Shown here: positions 8,986-16,785 of the stretch, in pieces
How the letters are laid out: each line of letters opens with the position of its first letter
Position numbering within the stretch: position 1 is the first letter of the stretch
Source: Burkholderiaceae bacterium
GTDB lineage: Bacteria > Pseudomonadota > Gammaproteobacteria > Burkholderiales > Burkholderiaceae_E
DNA length: 64,000 bases
Assembly: GCA_016710525.1 (NCBI GenBank)
Contig: JADJVQ010000043.1
Span: forward strand, 1 to 64,000
Reading direction: 5' to 3'
The notes under the pieces: model-generated
Seen by the model: the letters and a program-made list of their open reading frames with translations, nothing else
What the model was told of the DNA's origin: nothing
The model's database searches: none
Program-made: the position numbers and the translations under genes

Positions 8986-9858
8986 TTAGGGCGGCAGGGC
9001 CAGCAGGTCCCTGTGGCCCACCGTCAGCGCCAGCCGCCCGGTCTGGATCTGCGCTTCGCGCCCGGCCCGCCAGCGGGCGAAGGCGGCCGATGCCAGCGGT
9101 TCGGCCTCGCAGGCCACGGCGCTCGCCTCCCGGACCATCTGGCTCAGGAAATCGCGATCGGCCGCGTCGATCCGCCAGTCGCTGGGCGCAGTGGCCACGG
9201 CGAAGCCCCGGGCGACCAGCCGGCGCTCGAGGCTGGCGGTCGCCTCGCCACCGAGCGCGGGCCCGAAGCCCTTGTCGCCGCCCTGATGGCTCTGGAACGC
9301 CCGCTGCAAAGGCCGATCGGCCGCCATCGGCGGCGACCAGTCGCGACGGCCATCGACGGTCAGCACCGCGAGCAGCGGGCGGCCCGCGCCCGCCAGCTGA
9401 TCGACCAGCCGGTCCAGCCAGTCCGCCGACACCAGGTCCAGGAAGGCGGCCGTGGTGACGCCGTCGAACCGGGACAGGTCCAGCGCATCGAGCGAACCCG
9501 CCAGGTCGAACGCGTGCGCGCGCGCGCACCAGCGGGCGGCGCCCGCCCGCACCTCCAGCGCGTCACCGACGACCTGGCAAGTCCATCCCGCGCGCGCGGC
9601 CCAGTGCGCGATGGTTCCGGCCTGCGCTTCGCGCAGCCGCGGATCATGGTCGACCAGCAGCCATTCCTGATCGCCACCCAGCCGGGGCGCCAGGGCCCGG
9701 AAATTCGACCCGGTGCCCGCGGCGAGATCGATGATCCGCCTGACCCCGCCCGGGGCCGGGCGCAGGGACTGCGCAAAACCGGCGGCCAGCGCGCCGTCGC
9801 GCGCCTTGGCATCGAAGGGTTCGCGTCGTGCGAGCCAGTCCGCATCGAACCCGCTCAC
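8986..9858 (-). CDS. Class I SAM-dependent methyltransferase, last gene of the pterin-like operon
   Basis: A 290-residue protein with the SAM-binding motif RIIDLAAGTGSNFRAL followed by the acidic post-II motif LLVDHD. The start is a GTG at 9858 with AAGG seven bases upstream; an ATG frame far upstream lies inside the glycosyltransferase gene and is not credible. It follows the GT4 gene by 58 bases. The acceptor is unknown; its place at the end of a run of pterin-like and glycosyl-transfer enzymes suggests it modifies the operon's small-molecule product. Confidence 0.82.
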   Translation of the reverse strand: MSGFDADWLARREPFDAKARDGALAAGFAQSLRPAPGGVRRIIDLAAGTGSNFRALAPRLGGDQEWLLVDHDPRLREAQAGTIAHWAARAGWTCQVVGDALEVRAGAARWCARAHAFDLAGSLDALDLSRFDGVTTAAFLDLVSADWLDRLVDQLAGAGRPLLAVLTVDGRRDWSPPMAADRPLQRAFQSHQGGDKGFGPALGGEATASLERRLVARGFAVATAPSDWRIDAADRDFLSQMVREASAVACEAEPLASAAFARWRAGREAQIQTGRLALTVGHRDLLALPP

Positions 9859-9916
9859 TGGACTACCTTGCGCACGGTGTGCTCCAGGATTCGCGCTTGG
9901 GAGCGGCCCGGCGCGC

Positions 9917-10996
9917 TCATGCCACCAGCCGATCGAATTGCGCGGCCCACCCGTGCACCGCCGCTGGCCAGTCGGGCAGCGCGCTCGCCGCCTGCCGGGC
10001 ACCGGCCGCCAGGTCGGCGCGCAAGCCGGCATCGCCCAGAACCCGCCGCAGCGCCTCGCGCAGGGCGGCGGCATCGCCTGGCGCAACGAGCAGGCCGGCC
10101 GTGGACGGCACCGTGTCGGGGATCGCGCCGGCCCGGGTCGCGACCACTGGCAGGCCATGGACCAGCGCCTCGGCGTAGGCCATCCCATAGCCTTCGTGAT
10201 ACGACGGCAGCACGAACAGATCGGCCTCGCGGTAAGCCCTGCCAAGATCATCGGGCGAACGCTCGCCGGACAGGCGCACGCGCGCCGACAAGGCGCAGGC
10301 ATCGATGGCGGCGCGAAGCGATTGCGCACAGGCCGGATCGCGATCGAGACTGCCCACGCATTCCAGCTGCCAGTCGAGATCCCGCAGCCCGGACAGCGCC
10401 TCGATCAGCAGCCCATGCCCCTTGCGCGGCGTCACACTCGCCACGGCGAGCAGGCGCAGGGGCCGGATCCCGGCATCGTGTGCCGACGGGCGCTGCGACA
10501 GGCGATCGTTCAAGGACCGCGCCGGCTTTCGTGTCCCCGGCATCGCGACCGCAACGCGCGCCGGCGCCACGCCGGCGGCGATCACCGCCCTGGCAGTGTG
10601 CGCGCTGGGGCACAGCACGCCGCGCAGCAGCGGCCACAGCCGGGCCTCGAGCGCCGCATAGCGCCGCTCGTCCGCGGCGCTCAATCCGGTCTCCAGAGAC
10701 AGCGGATGATGGACGAATCCGACCAGCCGCAGCCGCGGCGCCTCGCGCGCCAGGCAATCGGCAAACGCCGGCAGGGCGAGCCCGTCGATGACGGCCGCGC
10801 AACCGTCGGGCAATCGGCCAAGCGCCTGCGCGGCGGCGGCGCAGGCCCGCTCGTCGACATCGGGGTAGCGGCCCGCCAGTTCGACGACAGCTACCGCGCG
10901 TCCCGCAGCCCGCAGGCCCTCCACCACCTGGCGATCGAAGAGATAACCGCCGGTGACCTGGTCGAGGGCGCCCGGCACCAGGAACGCCAGGCCCAT
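9917..10996 (-). CDS. Glycosyltransferase family 4 protein
   Basis: A 359-residue GT-B glycosyltransferase. The N-terminal acceptor domain begins MGLAFLVPGALDQVTGGYLF; the C-terminal nucleotide-sugar domain begins around residue 175 (LRLLAVASVTPRKGHGLLIE) and has the EX7E-type motif in SYHEGYGMAYAEALVHGLPV. GT4 enzymes are retaining and use nucleotide sugars in the cytosol. The start overlaps the stop of the QueD-like gene by one base (TGATG), indicating translational coupling. Its sugar acceptor may be the pterin-like product of the upstream genes; this is inference. Confidence 0.86.
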   Translation of the reverse strand: MGLAFLVPGALDQVTGGYLFDRQVVEGLRAAGRAVAVVELAGRYPDVDERACAAAAQALGRLPDGCAAVIDGLALPAFADCLAREAPRLRLVGFVHHPLSLETGLSAADERRYAALEARLWPLLRGVLCPSAHTARAVIAAGVAPARVAVAMPGTRKPARSLNDRLSQRPSAHDAGIRPLRLLAVASVTPRKGHGLLIEALSGLRDLDWQLECVGSLDRDPACAQSLRAAIDACALSARVRLSGERSPDDLGRAYREADLFVLPSYHEGYGMAYAEALVHGLPVVATRAGAIPDTVPSTAGLLVAPGDAAALREALRRVLGDAGLRADLAAGARQAASALPDWPAAVHGWAAQFDRLVA

Positions 10997-11409
10997 CAGC
11001 TCAATGAGGCGACGGGTGCCTCGTAGCTGGCCCAGGCGACCGGCGATTCGCGCAGCACCACGCGCATCGAGTCCAGCGTGTGAGTCGTGCCAGGCCCCAG
11101 CGCGCCGGCCACGATGCGCGCCTGCATCCGGTGAAAGATCTCGCCGGCCATGAACTCGGTGGTGGTGTTCTGGCCGCGCAACTCCGGCAGCTCGTTCAGG
11201 TTCTTGAAATTGAGCTCGCCCAGCACGGCGCGCAGCGCCTGCAGCGCCAGTCCGATGTCGCAGACGAGGCCATGGTCATCGAGCGCCGCGCGGCGGAACT
11301 CGACCTCGACACCGTAGGTGGCGCCGTGCAGCTGCTGGGCCGGACCGAAGATCTCCCCGGTAAAGCTGTGGGCAATCATGATGTGATCGGAAACGGCAAG
11401 GGTGTACAT
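10996..11409 (-). CDS. Divergent 6-pyruvoyl/6-carboxy-tetrahydropterin synthase-fold protein
   Basis: A 137-residue T-fold protein of the PTPS/QueD superfamily (MIAHSFTGEIFGPAQQLHGA, then GLVCDIGLALQALRAVL). Compared with QueD, two of three zinc-ligand positions survive (His14, His28), but the third is Ala30. The catalytic Cys position is Ala24, the catalytic Asp-His pair reads Asn67-Phe68, and the late Glu (E121) remains. It therefore probably does not catalyse the standard dihydroneopterin triphosphate reaction. It belongs to a subfamily I recall being called 6-carboxytetrahydropterin synthase in rhizobia and Methylobacterium, beside similar dehydrogenase and glycosyltransferase genes. Function unknown. 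Confidence 0.82.
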   Translation of the reverse strand: MYTLAVSDHIMIAHSFTGEIFGPAQQLHGATYGVEVEFRRAALDDHGLVCDIGLALQALRAVLGELNFKNLNELPELRGQNTTTEFMAGEIFHRMQARIVAGALGPGTTHTLDSMRVVLRESPVAWASYEAPVASLS

Positions 11410-11424
11410 GGGGTGGTTCCTGCG

Positions 11425-12396
11425 TCAGGGATAGATGATGGCGTGGCACAGCTCGCCATCGGGGCGATTCGCCAGCCGGGACAGGGTCGCCGGCAGTGCG
11501 GCGAACGGGCTTTCGCCGCTCAGCAAGGCATCGAAGATCGGATCGGCCAGCAGCGCCAGCGCCAGTGCCAGGCGCCGCCGGTGGGTCCAGCGCGCACGCT
11601 GGGCCGTGGCGACCGCGCCCACCTGCGACGAACGCAGCGTCAGGCGACGCGAATGAAAGGCTTCGCCCAGGGGCGCTGCCACGGCGCGCTCGCCATACCA
11701 GCTCATCTCCAGCACGGTCGCCTCGAAGCCGGCAAGTCCCAATGCGGTGGTGAGGCCGTCGGGATGGCCGCTGGCGTGGATCACGAGGTCGGCATCGCCG
11801 CTGGCCTGCGGGGGCTGCGCGAACGCGCATCCCAGGCTCGCCGCGAGGCCAGCGCGCCGAGGATCGGGATCGATCAGCTCGACCCGCGTGCCGGGCAGCC
11901 GGGCGGCCAGCGCAGCCACCAGGCAGCCCACCACGCCGGCCCCCACCACGGCGATCCGGTCGCCCAGGCGCGGTGCCGCGTCCCACAAGCCGTTGACCGC
12001 GGTTTCCATGTTGGCCGCAAGCACCGCCCGGGCATCGGGTACGTCATCGGGCACTTCGAGCACCGCGGCCAGTGGCACGACGTAGCGGTCCTGATGCGGG
12101 TACAGACAGAACACGCGCCGCCCCAGCCAGTGGTCCGGGCCCGCCTCGATCCGCCCGACCGAGGCGTACCCGTACTTCAAGGGCCCCGGAAATTCGCCCT
12201 CCTGGAACGGGCAACGCATGGCCGAGGCCTGGCTGGGCGGCACCTGCCCACGGAACACCAGACTCTCGGTGCCGCGGCTGATCGCGCTGCGCAGCGCGCG
12301 AACCCGGACCTCGTCGGGCCCGGGTTCGGGCAGGCCTGCCGTGCGGATCTCGCCGCGTCCGGGCTCGACGATCCAGAAGGCGCTGGCCTCAGGCAC
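11425..12396 (-). CDS. Medium-chain dehydrogenase/reductase, BchC-like
   Basis: A 323-residue MDR-superfamily protein. The GroES-like N-terminal half has SAISRGTESLVFRGQVP, the pattern seen in BchC-type dehydrogenases, in place of the Cys/His zinc ligands of classical alcohol dehydrogenases. The Rossmann half begins near residue 145 (DRIAVVGAGVVGCLVAALAA) with the acidic LIDPDPRR, suggesting NAD rather than NADP. It probably oxidises or reduces a side-chain alcohol or ketone. It overlaps the RibD-like gene by eight bases and precedes the QueD-like gene by 15, so it acts in the same pathway. Confidence 0.84.
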   Translation of the reverse strand: MPEASAFWIVEPGRGEIRTAGLPEPGPDEVRVRALRSAISRGTESLVFRGQVPPSQASAMRCPFQEGEFPGPLKYGYASVGRIEAGPDHWLGRRVFCLYPHQDRYVVPLAAVLEVPDDVPDARAVLAANMETAVNGLWDAAPRLGDRIAVVGAGVVGCLVAALAARLPGTRVELIDPDPRRAGLAASLGCAFAQPPQASGDADLVIHASGHPDGLTTALGLAGFEATVLEMSWYGERAVAAPLGEAFHSRRLTLRSSQVGAVATAQRARWTHRRRLALALALLADPIFDALLSGESPFAALPATLSRLANRPDGELCHAIIYP

Positions 12397-13183
12397 GGAA
12401 GTCGCACTCGATCATGATGTCGTCACCCAGCACGAACCGGCGCGTGCGCGGGCGCAGGCTGTCGCGCAGATCGGCGACTTCGGGCAGCCGGATACCGGGG
12501 CGCCCCGAGCCGATGATCACCGGCGCGACCGTGATCTGCAGCCGGTCCAGCGCACCAGCCGCCAGGAAGCGCGACACGGTGTTGCCCCCGCCCTCGATGA
12601 ACAGCCAGCGGAACCCGCGGCAAGCCAGCAGACGGCGGATCTCGTGCGGGTCGAGCCCGCACTCGCTGCGCGGCACCGCCACCACCTCGGCTTGCCCGAG
12701 CCGATCGCCCGCCTGGACGCGATCGGCTGCGGCCAGCACCAGGGTCGTCGCGGCGCCATCGCGAAAGACCCGCTGGCTGCCGTCCAGGCGCCGTTCGGGG
12801 TCGATCACCACGCGCACCGGGTTGGGTCCGGCGCAGCGGCGCACGGTCAGCTGCGGGTTGTCGTTGAGCACGGTATCGACCCCGACCACCACCGCATCGC
12901 ACAATGCGCGCATGCGATGGGTATGCAGCAGGTCGCCGTCGCCGCTGAGCCAGCGCGACATGCCCGAGGCGGTGGCGATACAACCGTCGAGGCTTTGCGC
13001 CAGATGGCCGATCGCGAAGGGACCGTCACGGCGCACCGCGCACAGCGGGCCGTACAGATCGTCCAGCGACGTCGCGGGGTCGGCCGGCGCCGCGTCGATC
13101 TGCCCCTCCAGCAGGGCCAGCCATTGCGGGTCGTCATCCCGTCCGGGTTCGGGCGGGAGGGCGCCAGGGTCGTCAAGAGTCAC
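12389..13183 (-). CDS. RibD C-terminal-domain (dihydrofolate-reductase-fold) reductase
   Basis: A 264-residue protein of the RibD_C family. The motifs are the substrate loop IGHLAQSLDGCIAT, the VVGVDTVLNDNPQLTVR segment and the late FIEGGGNTVSRFLAAG. Homologues reduce the ribose of pyrimidine intermediates in flavin biosynthesis or, in paralogues, dihydropterins. The deaminase domain of true RibD is absent. The GTG at 13183 is preferred, with GGAG seven bases upstream; the longer ATG frame enters the gene upstream. It begins a block of pterin-like enzymes, suggesting a reduction step on a pteridine or deazaflavin-like intermediate. Confidence 0.83.
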   Translation of the reverse strand: MTLDDPGALPPEPGRDDDPQWLALLEGQIDAAPADPATSLDDLYGPLCAVRRDGPFAIGHLAQSLDGCIATASGMSRWLSGDGDLLHTHRMRALCDAVVVGVDTVLNDNPQLTVRRCAGPNPVRVVIDPERRLDGSQRVFRDGAATTLVLAAADRVQAGDRLGQAEVVAVPRSECGLDPHEIRRLLACRGFRWLFIEGGGNTVSRFLAAGALDRLQITVAPVIIGSGRPGIRLPEVADLRDSLRPRTRRFVLGDDIMIECDFRA

Positions 13184-13211
13184 ACAGATGCTCCGGGTTC
13201 GCAGAATGCCG

Positions 13212-14168
13212 CTAACGCGACGTGCTCGTCGCAAATTCCTCGAACACGAGATCGGGGGCGCTGAGGTTGTGCCGGGACGGTTCGACACGCCCGAAGCGCA
13301 CCGAGGACGCATTCACCCGCCCGACGCCGAGGATCGGCGCGATCGCCATGGCCGATTCGCCGGCACGCCAGGCGGCGACCGAGACGTCGGCCTGGGCGGG
13401 CGAAACATACATCGAACGCAGCGCCGCGAAGGGTCGCCCCTGCGCCAGGGGCGGGTCGATCGTCAGTGCCAGCAGCGTCTGCTCGGGGGTCGCGCTGGCG
13501 ACGGCCAGCATACCCCGGGTGCCGTCGCGAAAGTCGACGCGGAAAGTCAGGGTCGCGGGATCGAAGCCGATTCGCCGGATCGCCACGAAAGGGCGGCTCG
13601 ACTCTTCGATCGGACCGAACAGGAAGGAGCTGCCGTACGCGGTGTCGGGCAGCGAGGACGGAGGCAGCGGCTTGACCCGCCAATAACCGTCCGCCGGATA
13701 CACCACCAGCACTTCGACCTCGCCCTGCGCCCGGCGCCGGATCAATTGCACCAGGTGCAGCCCCGGTTCGGTTCGTCCGCCCACGCTGAAGTCGACCACG
13801 TCGGGCCGCCAGAAGCTGGGAAAGCGATGTCCGACCAGCCGGATGTCGGCGTCCTCGTGCAGCACCACGGTGCGCGGCGTGAACGGGAAACTGGGGTCCT
13901 GCGACATGTCGCAGGCGGTGAAGTCGGGCGCGGTGCTGTCGGTCTGGACCAGCGAGATATAGGGCGGATGCTGGGCGCGGATCACAAACCGGCCGACGCC
14001 GGCTCCCAGCAGCTGCACATAGACGTTGTCCTCTTCGGCACAGCGGGTGGGACGGCTGGCGTTGACGACGCTCACCGCGACGGGTTCGGCGGCCCGGACG
14101 GGCGCGCCGGCCAGGCTGCCGGCCGCGCCGAGCACCAGCAGGCAGATCGCCATCGCCCGCCGGATCAT
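13212..14168 (-). CDS. Exported protein of unknown function coupled to an OpgH-like gene
   Basis: A 318-residue protein with a clear signal peptide (MIRRAMAICLLVLGAAGSLA, cleavage near residue 27). The mature part has many beta-strand-like segments and two early cysteines (in PTRCAEEDN and FTACDMSQ). No known domain is recognised. Its ATG overlaps the stop of the OpgH-like gene (ATGA) behind a good ribosome site (AGGAGA), so it is probably its periplasmic partner, where OpgG or OpgD would be expected. It could handle the glucan or glycan in the periplasm; this is inference. Confidence 0.75.
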   Translation of the reverse strand: MIRRAMAICLLVLGAAGSLAGAPVRAAEPVAVSVVNASRPTRCAEEDNVYVQLLGAGVGRFVIRAQHPPYISLVQTDSTAPDFTACDMSQDPSFPFTPRTVVLHEDADIRLVGHRFPSFWRPDVVDFSVGGRTEPGLHLVQLIRRRAQGEVEVLVVYPADGYWRVKPLPPSSLPDTAYGSSFLFGPIEESSRPFVAIRRIGFDPATLTFRVDFRDGTRGMLAVASATPEQTLLALTIDPPLAQGRPFAALRSMYVSPAQADVSVAAWRAGESAMAIAPILGVGRVNASSVRFGRVEPSRHNLSAPDLVFEEFATSTSR

Positions 14169-15955
14169 TTGCTCTCCTGCGCCGCGTACGGCGGCACGGG
14201 CGCCAGCGCGCGCGGCACGGGCGGCCCATCGGCCGGCCGTGCTTCTTCGGGGATTCGGCACAGGCCGGCCCGCGCAAGGGCGCGCCCGAGGCGCGGGTGG
14301 GCCGACACCAGGGCGATCGGAATCGACCCGGCCAGACCCGCGATCAGCGGCGTCCAGTACCACACCGCGCCGGGGGCCACCCGCCACAACCAGATCCCCA
14401 GCCCGATGCCGACCAGCGTCTGGGGCCAGAGCGCGCGCACGGCCGTCCCGGGCTCGAGCGCCTGCGCGTCGCGCTGCTGCGAGGTCCAGCCGACCCGCCG
14501 GCGAAAGAACAGCCCGATGATGAAGATCGTGACGGCCACCGCCGACACCGGCGCGATCAGCATCGAAAAAACGATCTCGAGCAGGGCACTGGCCATCACG
14601 CGCAAGCCGCCGCCGTAGGCCCGGCGCAGCGGCGCGCGCAGCAGCACATCGGCCAGCGTCGCCAGCTTGGGGGCCAGGCCCATGGCCAGCGTCACGGCGA
14701 AGAGGACCAGCCCCAGGTCGAGCCGGAACGCAGCCTGGCGGCACAGGCCCAGCACGGTGAAGCCCATCCAGGCCGGCGCGCCGACATACATCAGGATCGC
14801 GAGGACCAGCTGCCAGCGGCTGACCGGCAGCAGACCGGGCATCGCAAGCAGGCGGAAATACTGCATGTTGCCCTGGCACCAGCGCAGGTCGCGACGGATG
14901 AACTCGGGCAGGTTGGGCGGATTCTCCTCCCAGCTGCCCTCCTCGTCGGGCAGCACCCGCACCTCGTAACCGGCACGCCGCATCAGGACGGCCTCGAGCT
15001 GATCGTGACTGAGCACATGCCCACCGAGCGGCGGCCCCCCGGCAAGCAGCGGCAGGTCGCAGTGTGCGATGAAAGGGGCCAGCCGCAAGATGGCGTTGTG
15101 CCCCCAATACGGCCCGCAATCGCCCTGCCAGCTGGCCGCACCCAGGGTATAGGAGCGCATGCCCAGACGCATGCCGAACTGGAAGATCCGCGCGAACGGG
15201 CTGGCGCTGGGCAGCCCCGTGACCAGCGTCTGCAGGATGCCGATGCGCGGACAGGCCTGCATGATCCGCACCAGACGCCGCATGGCGGCCGGGCTCATGA
15301 CGCTGTCCGCGTCGAGCACGATCGCAAAGGGGTGGCGATCGCCCCAGCGCTCGCAGAAATCCCGGATGTTGCCGGCCTTGAAGCCCGTGCTCTGCTCGCG
15401 CCGGCGGTAGGTGACTCTCAGCGCCGGACCGAACTGCGCGCTCAGCGCGGCGGCGATCTGCGCCTCGTGCTGCGCGATGTCGGACTCGCTGGTGTCGCTG
15501 AGCAGATACAGATGGAACCAGCGCAATTCGCCGGCCGCGGCCAGGCCCTCCAGCATCCAGGCGAGGTTGCGCCGCAGCCGGTGGGTGTCTTCATTGCGGA
15601 TGCAGACCAGCAGCGCGGTGTCGCTGCTGATGGGCTGCGCGCCGCCGAGGCTGCGCAGGTGCGGCGCGACCAGCTGTTCCGGATGGCGGGCGAAGCACAT
15701 CAGCGAAAAGCCGATCACCGCATGCCAGAACCCGATGGTGGTCCAGGGCAGAGTCAGGCCGAACAGCACCAGCATCGCCAGGCCCAGCGGATCGGGCCCG
15801 ACGACGAACAGCGTCTTGGCCATCAGCCATAACAGCGCGCCACAGCTGAGCACGACAAGGCAGGCAAAGCCCAGCCGGCGAAGGCGCATGTCGCCGCCAG
15901 CGTCTGGCGCAGGGGCAGCCGCTTCGGGTGTTTGCTGATCTCGTCCGTCGACCAT
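14165..15955 (-). CDS. OpgH/MdoH-like membrane glucosyltransferase
   Basis: A 596-residue GT2-family protein, shorter than E. coli OpgH (about 850). Two N-terminal membrane helices lie at residues 25-80. The GT domain has the metal/donor motif VLDADSVMSP, the acid GHVLSHDQLEAVL, and the RDLRWCQGN element equivalent to the Q-x-x-R-W site. Four or more C-terminal helices follow. The family polymerises beta-1,2-glucan for periplasmic osmoregulated glucans from UDP-glucose. The expected partner opgG is not adjacent; an unrelated exported protein overlaps its 3' end instead. The start at 15955 has no strong ribosome site and lies ten bases after cytochrome b561. Confidence 0.85.
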   Translation of the reverse strand: MVDGRDQQTPEAAAPAPDAGGDMRLRRLGFACLVVLSCGALLWLMAKTLFVVGPDPLGLAMLVLFGLTLPWTTIGFWHAVIGFSLMCFARHPEQLVAPHLRSLGGAQPISSDTALLVCIRNEDTHRLRRNLAWMLEGLAAAGELRWFHLYLLSDTSESDIAQHEAQIAAALSAQFGPALRVTYRRREQSTGFKAGNIRDFCERWGDRHPFAIVLDADSVMSPAAMRRLVRIMQACPRIGILQTLVTGLPSASPFARIFQFGMRLGMRSYTLGAASWQGDCGPYWGHNAILRLAPFIAHCDLPLLAGGPPLGGHVLSHDQLEAVLMRRAGYEVRVLPDEEGSWEENPPNLPEFIRRDLRWCQGNMQYFRLLAMPGLLPVSRWQLVLAILMYVGAPAWMGFTVLGLCRQAAFRLDLGLVLFAVTLAMGLAPKLATLADVLLRAPLRRAYGGGLRVMASALLEIVFSMLIAPVSAVAVTIFIIGLFFRRRVGWTSQQRDAQALEPGTAVRALWPQTLVGIGLGIWLWRVAPGAVWYWTPLIAGLAGSIPIALVSAHPRLGRALARAGLCRIPEEARPADGPPVPRALAPVPPYAAQESK

Positions 15956-15965
15956 CCGTGCCGGT

Positions 15966-16556
15966 CTATAACATTCGGCGCAGCAGGCCGTCGCGGCGCA
16001 CGAACGTGTGGTAGACCACACCGATCAGGTGCCCGCCGATCAGCATCACCACGGCAATCGCACCAGACAGGTGCAGCAGCGACAGCAGCTTGGCGAGTTC
16101 TTCGTTCTTGCCCACAGGCACCGGCATCGGCAGCACGCCGAACACGGTCAGCGGAAAGCCCCAGGCATTCGTGGCCAGGAAGCCGATCACCGGCATCAGC
16201 AGCAGCAGCGCGTACAGCGCGATGTGGGTGGCGCTGGCGGCGAAATGAATGAGGCCGGGCGTGCCGGGCGGCAGCGGCGGCGGCGGATGACGCCAGCGGT
16301 TCACGAGACGCACGAGCGCCAGCGCAAACACCAGCACGCCAAAGCTTTCGTGCAGGTTGTAGAGCCGCATCTTGAAGGGTTCGTCGGCCGGCTCGAAATA
16401 CTTGATCCAGATCCCCACGACGATCACGATGGCCATCAGGGCGGCCGTGATCCAGTGCAGCCAGCGTGCGGACGCGACGTAGCGCAGCGCCGGCACCGCG
16501 CCCTGCAAACCCGGATATCCAGCGGCCCGATCCGCTGTGGAATGGCCATTCGCCAT
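15966..16556 (-). CDS. Cytochrome b561 (CybB-type)
   Basis: A 196-residue membrane protein with four hydrophobic helices. Heme-ligand-type histidines occur in ARWLHWITAALMA, NLHESFGVLVF, LHLSGAIAVV and GGHLIGVVYH. CybB proteins are inner-membrane di-heme b cytochromes that take electrons from quinol or superoxide. The ATG at 16556 was chosen because AGGAGG lies nine bases upstream, whereas the ATG at 16565 abuts it. It heads the eight-gene minus-strand run ending at 8986, although it may simply be a neighbour. Confidence 0.88.
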   Translation of the reverse strand: MANGHSTADRAAGYPGLQGAVPALRYVASARWLHWITAALMAIVIVVGIWIKYFEPADEPFKMRLYNLHESFGVLVFALALVRLVNRWRHPPPPLPPGTPGLIHFAASATHIALYALLLLMPVIGFLATNAWGFPLTVFGVLPMPVPVGKNEELAKLLSLLHLSGAIAVVMLIGGHLIGVVYHTFVRRDGLLRRML

Positions 16557-16700
16557 GACGCACATCCTCCTGAGCGGGCCGTCCGCGGCTCTTGTCTTCG
16601 AGCCCTGTCAGCGGCCTGCGTGGCCATTCTAGGGCAAACGCGCAAGGCCAGCCGATACCCACGCACGCTCCGTGCCATGCGCCCCTGGGCAGCGCCGGGC

Positions 16701-16744
16701 CTGCTGGTGCCGGGGACTGCTGGTGCCGGGCCTGCTGGTGCCGG
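16701..16744. repeat. Three-copy short tandem repeat
   Basis: The 13-base core CTGCTGGTGCCGG occurs at 16701, 16717 and 16732 in the gap between the aminotransferase 3' end and the cytochrome b561 promoter region. The roughly 15-base periodicity suggests recent slippage. No protein is encoded here. Confidence 0.7.
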
Positions 16745-16785
16745 TCCTGACGGCGAGCGGACTGGCGCGAAGCGGCGCGTGCCGC

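Noticed and set aside
16565..16662. Longer N-terminal extension of the cytochrome b561 gene region in another frame
   Set aside because: No homology before the MANGHST start, and the ribosome site fits the ATG at 16556.
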